Shown in pieces: positions 31,860-40,608 of a stretch of DNA of 64,000 nucleotides. The translations under genes were made by a program, and so were the position numbers. The DNA is from JACJYC01 sp964558465 (GTDB lineage Bacteria; Bacteroidota; Bacteroidia; Chitinophagales; Saprospiraceae). Position 1 is the first letter of the stretch. Every line of letters begins with the position of its first letter. The stretch covers positions 1 through 64,000 of the forward strand of contig CAZLEF010000003.1 of NCBI GenBank assembly GCA_964558465.1, read 5' to 3'. The notes under the pieces are model-generated. The model was not told the DNA's origin, did no database searches, and saw nothing but the letters and a program-made list of their open reading frames with translations.

Positions 31860-34412
31860 ATGGATAGGCAATTTTCACCAAAAGTAAAAAAAGTCATCAA
31901 CAGGAGTAAGGAAGAAGCCTCCAGGTTGGGGCACGACTATATCGGCACGGAACATCTTTTACTGGCGCTCATCGCAGAAAAAGACAACCTGGCGATGCGG
32001 GTCCTGGAGTCGCTGGAAGTTGATGCCGGCGAATTGAAACAAAGCCTGGAAGATGCAGTTCAACGCCCCTCCGCCAGCGTGGCCCCCGGTTTCACCCTGG
32101 GCCCTTATCCGCTGGACCGGCAGGCCGCCAAAGCGCTGAAGATCATCTTTCTGGAGGCCAAATCCTTGAAACATGAAGAAATTAACCCGGAGCATTTGCT
32201 GCTCTCCATCCTGAAGGATAAAGAAAGCAAAGCTGCCAAAATCTTGAATCAATTCGACGTGGACTACGATATCTTCAAAGCAGAATTGGAATATGCCCGC
32301 CAGGAGCAAGACTTCAGCTCGGGCATGGATATTCAGGCCCAGGCCTCTTCCGAACCGGACGAACCCTATGATGAGGAAGATCCTCAATCGCGCGGGTATC
32401 AGCAGCGAAAAGGCGCCGCCAAATCCCGGACACCCGTCCTGGATAACTTCGGAAGGGACATCACCAAATTGGCTGAAGAAAGCAAACTGGACCCCATTAT
32501 CGGCCGTGAAAACGAGATCGAAAGGGTTTCCCAGATCCTCAGCCGCCGGAAAAAGAACAACCCGATCCTTATCGGCGAACCCGGCGTGGGCAAAACGGCT
32601 ATCGTGGAAGGCCTCGCCCTCCGCATCATCCAGAAAAAAGTCTCCCGGACCCTGTTCAACAAACGTATCGTCATGCTCGACCTTGCGGCCCTGGTCGCAG
32701 GCACCAAATACCGCGGTCAGTTTGAGGAACGGATGAAGGCCATTATGAACGAACTGGAAAAGTCGCGCGACGTCATCCTGTTCATCGACGAGATCCATAC
32801 CATCGTCGGCGCAGGCGGGGCTACCGGCTCGCTCGACGCCTCCAACATCTTTAAACCGGCCCTTGCCCGCGGCGAACTCCAGTGCATCGGCGCCTCTACG
32901 CTCGATGAATACCGCCAGCATATCGAAAAAGACGGCGCCCTCGACCGGCGGTTCCAAAAGGTCATGGTCGACCCGCCGTCCGCCGAGGAAGCCATCCATA
33001 TCCTCTACAATATCAAGCCGAAATACGAGGAATTCCACAATGTGAATTACTCGGATGAGGCCATCCATGCTTGTGTCAAACTGAGCGACCGCTATATCAC
33101 CGACCGCTTCCTGCCCGATAAAGCCATCGACGTGCTGGATGAAGTTGGCGCAAGGGTCCACCTGAAAAATATCCATGTTCCCGAACATATCGAAGAACTG
33201 GAAAAACAGATCGAGGACCTGAAGGAACGGAAAAACCAGGCGGTCAAGGATCAGCAATACGAAAAAGCGGCCGATCTGCGCGATAAGGAATCCAAACTTC
33301 AACGCCAGTTGGAATTTGCCAAAGTCCAGTGGGAAGAGGAATCCAAAACCAAGCGCTATCCGGTCGACGAGGATAATATCGCCGAAGTGGTTTCCATGAT
33401 GACCGGCATACCGGTGAAAAGGGTGGCTCAGAGTGAGAGCAAAAAACTCGTCACCATGGGCAAAGACCTCCAGAACGTGATCATCGGTCAGAACGAAGCC
33501 ATTGAGAAGATCACCAAAGCTATCCAGCGCAACCGGGTAGGCCTCAAGGACCCGACCAAACCGATCGGTTCTTTTATCTTCCTCGGCCCGACCGGGGTTG
33601 GGAAAACGGAACTTGCCAAGGCGCTTGCACGTTATCTTTTCGACTCGGAAGATGCCCTTATCCGCATCGACATGAGCGAATACATGGAAAAATTCTCCGT
33701 CAGCCGCCTGATCGGCGCCCCTCCCGGGTACGTCGGTTACGAAGAAGGCGGCCAACTGACGGAAAAAGTCCGGCGCAAACCCTATTCCGTGGTATTGCTG
33801 GACGAAATTGAAAAAGCGCACCCGGATGTCTACAATATCCTGCTGCAGGTATTGGACGACGGCCAGTTGACCGACAGCCTCGGCAGAAAGGTAGATTTCA
33901 AAAACTCTCTGGTCATCATGACCTCCAATATCGGCGTGCGCCAGTTGAAGGATTTTGGTCAGGGTGTGGGGTTTGCCACCAAAGCCCGCCAGGAAGCTTC
34001 GGAAGACGTTTCCAAAACGGTAATCCAGAATGCGCTCAAACGGACGTTTTCACCGGAATTCCTCAACAGGATCGACGACGTGGTGATATTCAACGCCCTT
34101 GGCCAGGAAGAGATCTTCAAGATCATCGATATCTCACTGAGCCAATTGCGCAAACGCTTGTCGGAAATGGGTTATACCCTGACCTTGTCGGATGATGCCA
34201 AACGTTTTGTCTCCGACAAAGGTTTTGACCCGCAATTCGGCGCGCGCCCGTTGCACCGCGCCATCCAGAAATACCTGGAAGACCCGCTTGCAGAATTCAT
34301 TCTCAGCGAGGCGCCCCCGGAAGGAAGCGTGCTGGAAGCGGTTATGAACGAGGACAATACCGAGTTGAGCATCGTGATCGCAAAGGCCGTCAATACGGAT
34401 GTAGAAGAATAG
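31860..34412 (+). CDS. clpC: ATP-dependent Clp protease ATP-binding subunit ClpC
   Basis: An AAA+ unfoldase of 850 residues that feeds substrates to ClpP. Two Clp N-repeats (about 5-145) are followed by AAA1 with GEPGVGKT (about residue 225), a UVR-type middle segment (DQQYEKAADLRDKE), and AAA2 with GPTGVGKTEL (about residue 565) and VLLDEIEKAHPD. The UVR segment and double N-repeat mark ClpC rather than ClpA or ClpB. ATG 31860 (MDRQFSPKVKK) is the family start; a TTG 17 codons upstream is unlikely. No clpP or McsB is adjacent. Confidence 0.96.
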   Translation: MDRQFSPKVKKVINRSKEEASRLGHDYIGTEHLLLALIAEKDNLAMRVLESLEVDAGELKQSLEDAVQRPSASVAPGFTLGPYPLDRQAAKALKIIFLEAKSLKHEEINPEHLLLSILKDKESKAAKILNQFDVDYDIFKAELEYARQEQDFSSGMDIQAQASSEPDEPYDEEDPQSRGYQQRKGAAKSRTPVLDNFGRDITKLAEESKLDPIIGRENEIERVSQILSRRKKNNPILIGEPGVGKTAIVEGLALRIIQKKVSRTLFNKRIVMLDLAALVAGTKYRGQFEERMKAIMNELEKSRDVILFIDEIHTIVGAGGATGSLDASNIFKPALARGELQCIGASTLDEYRQHIEKDGALDRRFQKVMVDPPSAEEAIHILYNIKPKYEEFHNVNYSDEAIHACVKLSDRYITDRFLPDKAIDVLDEVGARVHLKNIHVPEHIEELEKQIEDLKERKNQAVKDQQYEKAADLRDKESKLQRQLEFAKVQWEEESKTKRYPVDEDNIAEVVSMMTGIPVKRVAQSESKKLVTMGKDLQNVIIGQNEAIEKITKAIQRNRVGLKDPTKPIGSFIFLGPTGVGKTELAKALARYLFDSEDALIRIDMSEYMEKFSVSRLIGAPPGYVGYEEGGQLTEKVRRKPYSVVLLDEIEKAHPDVYNILLQVLDDGQLTDSLGRKVDFKNSLVIMTSNIGVRQLKDFGQGVGFATKARQEASEDVSKTVIQNALKRTFSPEFLNRIDDVVIFNALGQEEIFKIIDISLSQLRKRLSEMGYTLTLSDDAKRFVSDKGFDPQFGARPLHRAIQKYLEDPLAEFILSEAPPEGSVLEAVMNEDNTELSIVIAKAVNTDVEE

Positions 34413-34414
34413 TT

Positions 34415-34525
34415 TTTGCAGTTCGCCAGTCTGTGTGTTGGCAGTCTTTTCCAAATGACCGGGATCAGGACTGTCCAACTGCCCATAGGAGCGCCTATGA
34501 CACAAACTGACGAACTGCAAATATT
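34415..34525. repeat. Long inverted repeat after clpC
   Basis: TTTGCAGTTCGCCAGTCTGTG near the left end is complementary to CACAAACTGACGAACTGCAAA near 34500-34522 with two mismatches over 21 bp. GTTGGCAGTC and GACTGTCC words and a CCATAGGAGCGCCTATG dyad lie inside. It is a cruciform-capable spacer and possible terminator between clpC and infC. Confidence 0.7.
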
Positions 34526-34567
34526 TTCACCTAAAAATCTCTTAATTATTAACTAAAAAAATAACTT

Positions 34568-35170
34568 TTGGCAAAGACTTTTGGTAACGATCCAAGAAAA
34601 AACAATTCAGACAAGGATCAACAATTCAGAATCAACGACCAGATCCGAATCCCCGAAGTTCGTCTAGTAGGCGATAATCTGGAAGAAATCAGTCAATTGA
34701 CCGGCCAACCCATCGAATCGGGTATTTATTCCACCAGAAAAGTCAGAGAGTGGGCTGAAATGCTTGAAATGGACCTGGTGGAGATCTCCCCCAATGCCAA
34801 ACCGCCGGTCGTAAGGATCATTGACTTCCGCAAGTTCATCTACGACAAAAAGAAAAAGGAAAAGGAAATCAAAGCCAAAGCGGCAAAAACGGTCGTTAAA
34901 GAGATCCGTTTCGGCCCCAATACGGACGAACACGACTTCGAGTTCAAGGTTCGCCATGGCCGGAAATTCCTGGAAGAAGGTTCGAAGGTCAAGGCTTATG
35001 TCCATTTCCGCGGCCGGACCATCGTTTTTAAGGAACGGGGCGAACTCCTGCTGCTCAAGTTCATCAAGGAACTGGAGGACCTCGGCGCCGCTGAAGCCCT
35101 GCCCAAGCTGGAAGGCCGCAGGATGATCGTGGTGCTTACGCCCAGGAAACTGGCAGGTAAAAAAGCGTAA
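34568..35170 (+). CDS. infC: Translation initiation factor IF-3
   Basis: IF-3 of 200 residues: N-domain (FRINDQIRIPEVRLVGDN), lysine-rich linker (KKKKEKEIKAKAAK) and C-domain (KEIRFGPNTDEHDFEFK). The start codon must be non-AUG. TTG 34568 gives the proper N-terminus, an in-frame TAA sits at 34562-34564, and the first in-frame ATG lies deep in the domain. Rare start codons in infC are known to mediate autoregulation because IF-3 rejects them, so the same control is likely here. It heads the conserved infC-rpmI-rplT order, although an unusually long repeat-filled spacer follows. Confidence 0.95.
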   Translation: MAKTFGNDPRKNNSDKDQQFRINDQIRIPEVRLVGDNLEEISQLTGQPIESGIYSTRKVREWAEMLEMDLVEISPNAKPPVVRIIDFRKFIYDKKKKEKEIKAKAAKTVVKEIRFGPNTDEHDFEFKVRHGRKFLEEGSKVKAYVHFRGRTIVFKERGELLLLKFIKELEDLGAAEALPKLEGRRMIVVLTPRKLAGKKA

Positions 35171-35336
35171 TTTAATTGGTTCGATTGATTCGCCACGCCG
35201 CGGCGTGGTCGATTGATTGGATTGATTCGATTGATTCGATTGATTCGATTGGTTGGATTGGTTGGATTGAAACGAAACCCATCGCATCAACCACGCCTGT
35301 GGCGTGGCACGCACATCAACGCATCAACAAATCCTC
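35171..35336. repeat. GATTGATTC words with two REP palindromes
   Basis: CCACGCC-GC-GGCGTGG (35193-35208), about seven GATTGATTC/GGTTGGATT words, then 35282-35333, which matches 52 bp of the block at 30677-30728 including the REP palindrome 35291-35307. It separates infC from rpmI, genes that are usually nearly contiguous. Confidence 0.75.
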
Positions 35337-35366
35337 CGGCCCGTTTCAAGATTATTTTATTTTTTT

Positions 35367-35397
35367 CTTGCCGGAAAACCAGAAAACGCTATCTTTG
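35367..35397 (+). promoter_or_regulatory. Promoter of rpmI-rplT
   Basis: CTTG (35367-35370), 19 nt spacing, then TATCTTTG (35390-35397), a good Bacteroidota -33/-7 pair 27 nt before the rpmI start. It suggests that rpmI-rplT are transcribed independently of infC. Confidence 0.65.
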
Positions 35398-35423
35398 CAG
35401 TCCGTTTTAAAAATCATACGATA

Positions 35424-35621
35424 ATGCCAAAGATGAAGACGCATTCCAGCGCCAAGAAACGCTTCAAGGTGACTGGGTCAGGGAAAGTCAAACGCTTTCA
35501 GGCCAAAACCTCGCACAGGATGAGGAATAAGACCAACAAAGCCAAACTTCGCCTGAGAGACGCAACGCTTGTATGTCCGGCTGAAGAAGGACGTGTAAAG
35601 CGGATGCTCGCAGTAGGTTAA
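35424..35621 (+). CDS. rpmI: 50S ribosomal protein L35
   Basis: A 65-residue basic protein, MPKMKTHSSAKKRFKVTGSG at the start and full length for L35. It is followed 78 nt later by rplT, the usual partner. ATG 35424 is the only sensible start; the frame upstream is repeat sequence. Confidence 0.97.
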   Translation: MPKMKTHSSAKKRFKVTGSGKVKRFQAKTSHRMRNKTNKAKLRLRDATLVCPAEEGRVKRMLAVG

Positions 35622-35643
35622 TTTTTTATTTTTTAACGAGAGT

Positions 35644-35676
35644 GCAGGTCCAAGCGTCCCGGAATGGGGCCCCTGC
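35644..35676 (+). promoter_or_regulatory. Leader hairpin before rplT
   Basis: GCAGG (35644-35648) pairs with CCTGC (35672-35676) around a GC-rich interior. L20 binds leader RNA to repress its own operon in other bacteria. This hairpin is a candidate equivalent, but I cannot show similarity to a known site. Confidence 0.3.
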
Positions 35677-35698
35677 CCTGAACTAAAACAACAATACA

Positions 35699-36046
35699 AT
35701 GCCACGTTCCGTCAACGCGGTTGCGTCCAGAAGAAGACGCAAGAAGATCTTAAAAATGGCCAAGGGTTATTTCCTGGCCAGGCGCTCGGTCTACACGGTC
35801 GCCAAAAATACGGTTGAAAAAGGTTTGCAATACGCTTACCGCGACCGCAGAGCCAAAAAGCGCGCCTTCCGCCGCCTTTGGATCGCTCGTATCAACGCAG
35901 GCGCCCGGATCAACGGCACCACTTACAGCAAGTTGATCCATGACCTGACCGAAAGCGAAATCCAGCTCAACCGCAAAGTGCTCGCCGACCTGGCCATGCA
36001 CCACCCTGAAACGTTCAAAGCGGTTGTTGCTTCGATTGCAAAATAA
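35699..36046 (+). CDS. rplT: 50S ribosomal protein L20
   Basis: A 115-residue basic protein, MPRSVNAVASRRRRKKILKM at the start, with AKGYFLARRS and the RRLWIARINAGAR segment. It is normal length and has a strong intrinsic terminator 20 nt after the stop. Confidence 0.97.
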   Translation: MPRSVNAVASRRRRKKILKMAKGYFLARRSVYTVAKNTVEKGLQYAYRDRRAKKRAFRRLWIARINAGARINGTTYSKLIHDLTESEIQLNRKVLADLAMHHPETFKAVVASIAK

Positions 36047-36065
36047 ACTTCCGCTCACCGGAATG

Positions 36066-36106
36066 AAAAACGCCCGGATCTGGCTTACAGGTTCGGGCGT
36101 TTTTTT
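36066..36106 (+). terminator. Intrinsic terminator of rpmI-rplT
   Basis: AAAAACGCCCG (36066-36076) pairs with CGGGCG plus T-run (36094-36106), giving a GC stem followed by seven T. Confidence 0.85.
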
Positions 36107-36477
36107 GCCGGTTGTTGATGGTTTATGTGGTTCATGGTAGTTCATTATCGTTATGCTGCCGTTGCCCCAACAACAATGAACAATGCGAATCAATAGTTAA
36201 AAAAGAGGCTTGGGGGCAGCAACTCAACACAAAGACACAAAGGTTTCACAAAGCACACAAAGAAAATTGTGACTTTGTTCTTCCCCTTGTGTCTTTGTGT
36301 TAAAAACGCGGATGGATGCAGCAACATTGAACCATCCTCCTATGGAGGACGCCATTGGCGTAACCAACCACAATGAGCCCTTGATTCGCATAAACAATAA
36401 TAAACAACCTTGAACTATTGATTCACATAAACAACAACAAACCCCACTTCTTAAATGACTGCGACGGGCAATCGCGC
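36107..36477. repeat. Spacer of inverted word repeats
   Basis: No gene is seen. GGTTTATGTGGTTCATGG words are mirrored by CAACAACAATGAAC words. AACACAAAGACACAA (36226-36240) and TTGTGTCTTTGTGTT (36287-36301) are exact inverted arms. A CCTCCTATGGAGG palindrome lies near 36335-36350, followed by AATAAACAAC words up to the ABC gene stop. Confidence 0.65.
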
Positions 36478-37281
36478 CTACCCCATCTTCGCCACCTTCA
36501 CCATCCGGTCCTCCACCTCGTGGACCAATTCCGTGAAATGTGAAAGCCGTTTGGTTTCCCAGGTGCGGTGGAAAGGCAGGTCGACGGGAATATGTTCGAC
36601 AAAATGGGATGGAGGTGATTTCATGATGTAGATATCATCGCCCAGATAAACCGCCTCCGCAATATCATGGGTAACGAAGATCACCGTCGGGTGGAAATTG
36701 AGCCAGATCTTGGCCAGCAATTCCTGCATTTGCATGCGGGTATTGATGTCCAGGGCGCCGAAGGGTTCGTCCATGAGCAGGATCTCCGGGTTGGAAAGCA
36801 GGCTCCTGGCGATGGCGACCCGCTGCAACTGGCCGCCCGATAAGGTGGGGTACTGCGCAAATTTATTCTCATGCCCGGCGAGGCCCACCATTTCGATCAT
36901 TTCCATGGCTTTGTCCCTGCCTTCTTTTTCGGGCACGTTCTGGTATTCGAGGGCAAGCGCCACGTTTTCCAATACGGTTAGCCAGGGCAGGGAGGAATAT
37001 TGCTGGAACACCATTCCGGCGCGCATATCCGGTTTCAGGGGTTTGCCGTGGATCAGCACTTCCCCCTGAGTGGGTTTTTGCAGGCCGGCGATATAACGCA
37101 GAATGGTGGATTTGCCGCAACCCGACATGCCGAGGATCACTACAAACTGGCCCTGCGCGGGTTTGTCTTCCACCAGAAAATGTAAATCCTTGATCACATA
37201 GGATTTTCCGCCGTCGTAACTCTGGCTGACATTGCGCAATTCAATGAGATTGGCGTGTTCGGTATCTTTGAATACACTCAT
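36478..37281 (-). CDS. ABC transporter ATP-binding protein (nitrate/sulfonate/taurine type)
   Basis: A 267-residue cytoplasmic ATPase. Walker A is GMSGCGKST (51-59), with Q-loop QQYSSLPWLTV, signature LSGGQLQR, Walker B ILLMDEPFGAL and the switch His in VTHDIAEA. The sequence fits the NrtD/SsuB/TauB group. Its ATG overlaps the permease stop by one nucleotide (TAATG on the minus strand), so translation is coupled. No periplasmic binding protein is encoded nearby, so the substrate is unknown. Confidence 0.94.
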   Translation of the reverse strand: MSVFKDTEHANLIELRNVSQSYDGGKSYVIKDLHFLVEDKPAQGQFVVILGMSGCGKSTILRYIAGLQKPTQGEVLIHGKPLKPDMRAGMVFQQYSSLPWLTVLENVALALEYQNVPEKEGRDKAMEMIEMVGLAGHENKFAQYPTLSGGQLQRVAIARSLLSNPEILLMDEPFGALDINTRMQMQELLAKIWLNFHPTVIFVTHDIAEAVYLGDDIYIMKSPPSHFVEHIPVDLPFHRTWETKRLSHFTELVHEVEDRMVKVAKMG

Positions 37282-38366
37282 TAGTCTTGTTCTACGTAGT
37301 TTTTCTGAATCCGGAATTCACCCAACAGAATGAGGAGCACGCTGGTAATGGCCACCAGCATAACCGGCACGCCCAGTTTGCCCGCCAGAGCCGGGATAAA
37401 TACGGGCAGCAGGATCGCCAGTGCGATGGACCCCAGCAGGATCAGCAAACCGTATTCCACCTCCGTGAGGCCTTTCAAGGCAGTTTTGTAATATTTATGG
37501 GGGAACAGCCGCCGGTCCATATACACAAAGAGCCGGTCCTGGATATACCCGATCAGCACAATGATGATGAGCAAGGCAAATAATTTATCCACCTGGCCTT
37601 GCCGTTGTTTCAGGTAGATGAGCCCGCCCAGGCCGCCCTGGCGGTTGAGCAGTTCGGCAATGATGATATAGGTCCAGGAAATGGCGGTCAATACCCGGAT
37701 ATCGTCGATCAGGCGCGACATGACGGCGGGCCAGTAAACCGTCTTGATGGTTTGCCAGGTTTTGGCGCCCAGGGTGAAGACGGTTTTGATGTATACGTCT
37801 TCTACTTCATCAATGCGCTGCACCACCACCGGGAGCAGGTAGACGATGATGCCGAACGCCAGGAAGGCAACCTTCATCCGGTCTTCGATGCCGAACCAGA
37901 TGATGAACAACCCGGTGAGGGCGGTCAGCGGCAAATACCGCAAGGCGTCCACCTGTTTGCCGAACATGCTGCGGAAAACCGGAAAAAGCCCGATCAGGAA
38001 CCCGATGGGGATGGACACAAAGATCGCCCAGAAATACCCCTGAAGGTTGAGCCAGACGGATCGCCAGGCGTTGGCGCCCAGTTCGTCCTCGCTGATGAGG
38101 CGCGGGAAGGCTTTGACCACCTGGTCGGGTCGCGGCAGCAAGGGGTATACCCGCTTGCCGGGTTCGGCGGACGTCGGGGCAACCGGTTGAACGGCAGCCA
38201 GGGAATCCGCCGCAATACCTTCCGTCACCGTACTCTGTATTACGGCAGGTTTGGAAAGCATTTCAGCCAGCACCCACCACAGGACGATGAGAAAAACCAG
38301 ACCGGCAATGCCCATCAAAATGTTTTGGGTGGAAGTGAGCTTTCCCCTTAATTCGAATAATGACAT
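37281..38366 (-). CDS. ABC transporter permease
   Basis: A 361-residue inner-membrane permease of the nitrate/taurine type. An N-terminal membrane helix (about 15-35) is followed by an about 75-residue non-membrane insert (VAPTSAEPGKRVYPLLP), then the core of five or six helices with the ATPase-docking loop (TLGAKTWQTIKTVYWPA). C-terminal helices (about 305-350) extend beyond the usual length. ATG 38366 (MSLFELRGKL) starts the protein; the open frame to 38474 is not protein-like. It is the first gene of a two-gene operon lacking the substrate-binding protein. Confidence 0.9.
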   Translation of the reverse strand: MSLFELRGKLTSTQNILMGIAGLVFLIVLWWVLAEMLSKPAVIQSTVTEGIAADSLAAVQPVAPTSAEPGKRVYPLLPRPDQVVKAFPRLISEDELGANAWRSVWLNLQGYFWAIFVSIPIGFLIGLFPVFRSMFGKQVDALRYLPLTALTGLFIIWFGIEDRMKVAFLAFGIIVYLLPVVVQRIDEVEDVYIKTVFTLGAKTWQTIKTVYWPAVMSRLIDDIRVLTAISWTYIIIAELLNRQGGLGGLIYLKQRQGQVDKLFALLIIIVLIGYIQDRLFVYMDRRLFPHKYYKTALKGLTEVEYGLLILLGSIALAILLPVFIPALAGKLGVPVMLVAITSVLLILLGEFRIQKNYVEQD

Positions 38367-38586
38367 AATTATTTGGCTAATCCGGGCCCAAATTAGGAGG
38401 AATTCTCCAATATTTATACTAAAATTACACCGAAACCGCTTTGTTCTGTGAGGAATCGTGGAAATACGCGCCACGCCACAGGCGCAGGGGATTTGAGTAA
38501 CTGAAAGTCAGCAAAAAACGGATTTCAGGCCGGATCAGCGCATTACCCTGTTTCGCCTTTGTTTTTGTAATGAAAAACCAACAAAT

Positions 38587-39678
38587 ATGAAATACCTGCT
38601 GTTTTTAATGGTCTTTTCTGCATGTTTCCTGCGGAGCAACCCGCTTTCGGGGCAAACGCCGGATGCATCCACCTTGCCCGTCCGGGCGTTTTGCATCGGG
38701 GCGCCGGGGCCGGATCAACTGGAAGCGTTCATCACTTTTATTGAAAAGGAACTGGGCCCCAACGGGATCAATACGCTGGTCCTTCGGGTGGATTTTGGGT
38801 ACCAGTACGAATCGCACCCCGAATTGCGGGATGAGGGCGGACTGAGCAAAAGCCAGGTCAAACAATTGGTCGGGGCCTGTAAAAATGCCGGCATCCGGGT
38901 GATCCCGCAGATCAATTTGCTGGGGCACCAGTCGTGGGCTTCCAACCTGGGCAGGCTCCTGGAAGTTTACCCCCAATTCGACGAAACACCGCATGTGCAG
39001 ATGCCGGAAAAGTACGAATGGCCCAATGCCGACGGCCTGTATTGCAAAAGTTATTGCCCGCTGCATCCGGAGGTCCACAAAATCGTTTTTGACCTGCTGG
39101 ATGAAATTACCGCCGTATTTGAAACCGACGCCTTCCACGCCGGGATGGACGAAGTTTTTTATCTCGCCGACGATAAATGCCCGCGTTGCAGCGGCAAGGA
39201 CCCCGCCGAATTGTTCGCAGGCGAAGTGACTAAAATCCGCAACCACCTGGCCGCCACCGGAAAGGAACTCTGGATCTGGGGCGACCGCCTGATCGACGGC
39301 AAAACCACCGGCATCGGCATGTGGGAAGCCAGCATGAACAATACGGCCCGGGCCGTGGACATGATCCCGAAGGATGTGGTGATCTGCGACTGGCATTACG
39401 AACAGGCTGTGCCCACCGCGCCGTATTTTGCGATGAAGGGCTTGCGGGTGATCTCCTGCCCGTGGCGGAAACCCGAAGTAGCGGTGGAACACGTGAAATC
39501 CATGCGTTTTTACCGCGCACAATCCCCGGAGGCGATGAAAAATAACTTTTACGGCGTGGGCCAGACCATCTGGACCAGCGCCGGCAATTTTATGGATTTG
39601 TATTACGGACGAAAAAAGGAAGAAAACGGAGATCAGGCGGGTTGTTTCAGGGCGATGGTGGGGGAGTTGAAACGTTAG
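38587..39678 (+). CDS. GH20-like glycosidase, secreted
   Basis: A 363-residue secreted TIM-barrel enzyme. A signal peptide (about 1-22) is followed by a barrel resembling the catalytic domain of GH20 beta-hexosaminidases: VIPQINLLGHQSW and HAGMDEVFY with the catalytic acid pair D188/E189. The extra N-terminal GH20b domain of classic members is absent, so this is a short variant. It is divergent from the ABC permease. The actual substrate is not known. Confidence 0.85.
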   Translation: MKYLLFLMVFSACFLRSNPLSGQTPDASTLPVRAFCIGAPGPDQLEAFITFIEKELGPNGINTLVLRVDFGYQYESHPELRDEGGLSKSQVKQLVGACKNAGIRVIPQINLLGHQSWASNLGRLLEVYPQFDETPHVQMPEKYEWPNADGLYCKSYCPLHPEVHKIVFDLLDEITAVFETDAFHAGMDEVFYLADDKCPRCSGKDPAELFAGEVTKIRNHLAATGKELWIWGDRLIDGKTTGIGMWEASMNNTARAVDMIPKDVVICDWHYEQAVPTAPYFAMKGLRVISCPWRKPEVAVEHVKSMRFYRAQSPEAMKNNFYGVGQTIWTSAGNFMDLYYGRKKEENGDQAGCFRAMVGELKR

Positions 39679-39703
39679 TTTGGGGTTTGTTTATTTGTTT
39701 ATT

Positions 39704-39764
39704 CGTTGATCTGTTGATTCGTTGATTCGAAATTGCATCAAATCAACGAATCAACAGATCAACG
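39704..39764. repeat. Perfect 24-bp inverted repeat
   Basis: The 24-nt arm at 39704-39727 (CGTTGATCTGTTGATTCG...) is the exact reverse complement of 39741-39764, with a 13-nt loop. It ends 10 nt before the methyltransferase start codon, so the mRNA start region could be occluded. Confidence 0.9.
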
Positions 39765-39774
39765 CATCAACAAA

Positions 39775-40608
39775 ATGAAAATCAATATCTGGTACGGTCT
39801 GGCCCGCCGCTGGCTGGGTTACTACCTCCGGGCGGATACCCGGTACGGCGTCCATTCTCCCTTTGTGGCGGATTGGGTGGAATCCGTATTGGAAGACGAC
39901 CGGGAGTACTATGCATTTTTCAGCATCGAAGGGTTGCGGCGGCAACTGAGCCGGCAAAAAAAGCGGCTGGGCGGCGCGCCGGAGGGGGCGGGTTATTTCA
40001 ACGCGCCATCCGGAGAACCCACTTTGAGCTACCTGGCCAACCAGGTAGCCGTACCGGATTTTGTGGGGCGATGGCTGTTTAAAACGGTACATTGGAAAAA
40101 GCCGGGATCGATATTGGAATTGGGCTCTTCTTTGGGCATTTCCACGATTTACCTGGGCGCGGCAGCGCCGAAGGCCCGGTTTTTATCGGTGGAAGGCTGG
40201 CGGGAAGCCGCTGAAATGGCGGCTATGCATTGCCAGCAGGCCGGATTGGGAAATATTCGCATTGTTCATTCGGGTTTCCGGGAGGCGCTGCCCCAACTGT
40301 TCCCCCACCTGGCGCCCATCGACCTGGTGTACATCGACGGCGACCACGACCACGACCGCACGCTGGAATATGTAGAGGCCTGCCTGCCCCATCTCAGCCC
40401 GGACGGCTTAATTATCCTGGGCGATATTTACTGGTCGGACGGCATGGCTGAAGCCTGGACCGTCTTGCGACAACACCCCAAATTCCGGCTCACGGTCGAT
40501 ATTTTTCATCTGGGATTTTTGTTCCTGCGGCCTGAAAACAAGGAGAAGGAGCATTTCACCCTGATCCGGTGGGGGTGGAAACCCTGGCGGATGGGGTTTT
40601 GGGGGTGA
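39775..40608 (+). CDS. Class I SAM-dependent methyltransferase
   Basis: A 277-residue protein with a Rossmann-type methyltransferase fold. The SAM-binding glycine motif is SILELGSSLGISTIYLG (about 118-134) and the acidic motif VYIDGDHDHDRTLEY (about 185). It resembles O-methyltransferase/Methyltransf_24 proteins. The start at ATG 39775 is chosen because the upstream open frame is the perfect inverted repeat. The C-terminus is Trp/Gly-rich (WGWKPWRMGFWG) and partly borders GGTGACC word repeats. The substrate is unknown. Confidence 0.88.
   Translation: MKINIWYGLARRWLGYYLRADTRYGVHSPFVADWVESVLEDDREYYAFFSIEGLRRQLSRQKKRLGGAPEGAGYFNAPSGEPTLSYLANQVAVPDFVGRWLFKTVHWKKPGSILELGSSLGISTIYLGAAAPKARFLSVEGWREAAEMAAMHCQQAGLGNIRIVHSGFREALPQLFPHLAPIDLVYIDGDHDHDRTLEYVEACLPHLSPDGLIILGDIYWSDGMAEAWTVLRQHPKFRLTVDIFHLGFLFLRPENKEKEHFTLIRWGWKPWRMGFWG

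Noticed and set aside
31959..33821. Long minus-strand frame of 620 codons
   Set aside because: It is antisense to clpC, a clear conserved gene; long antisense frames are expected from its codon bias.
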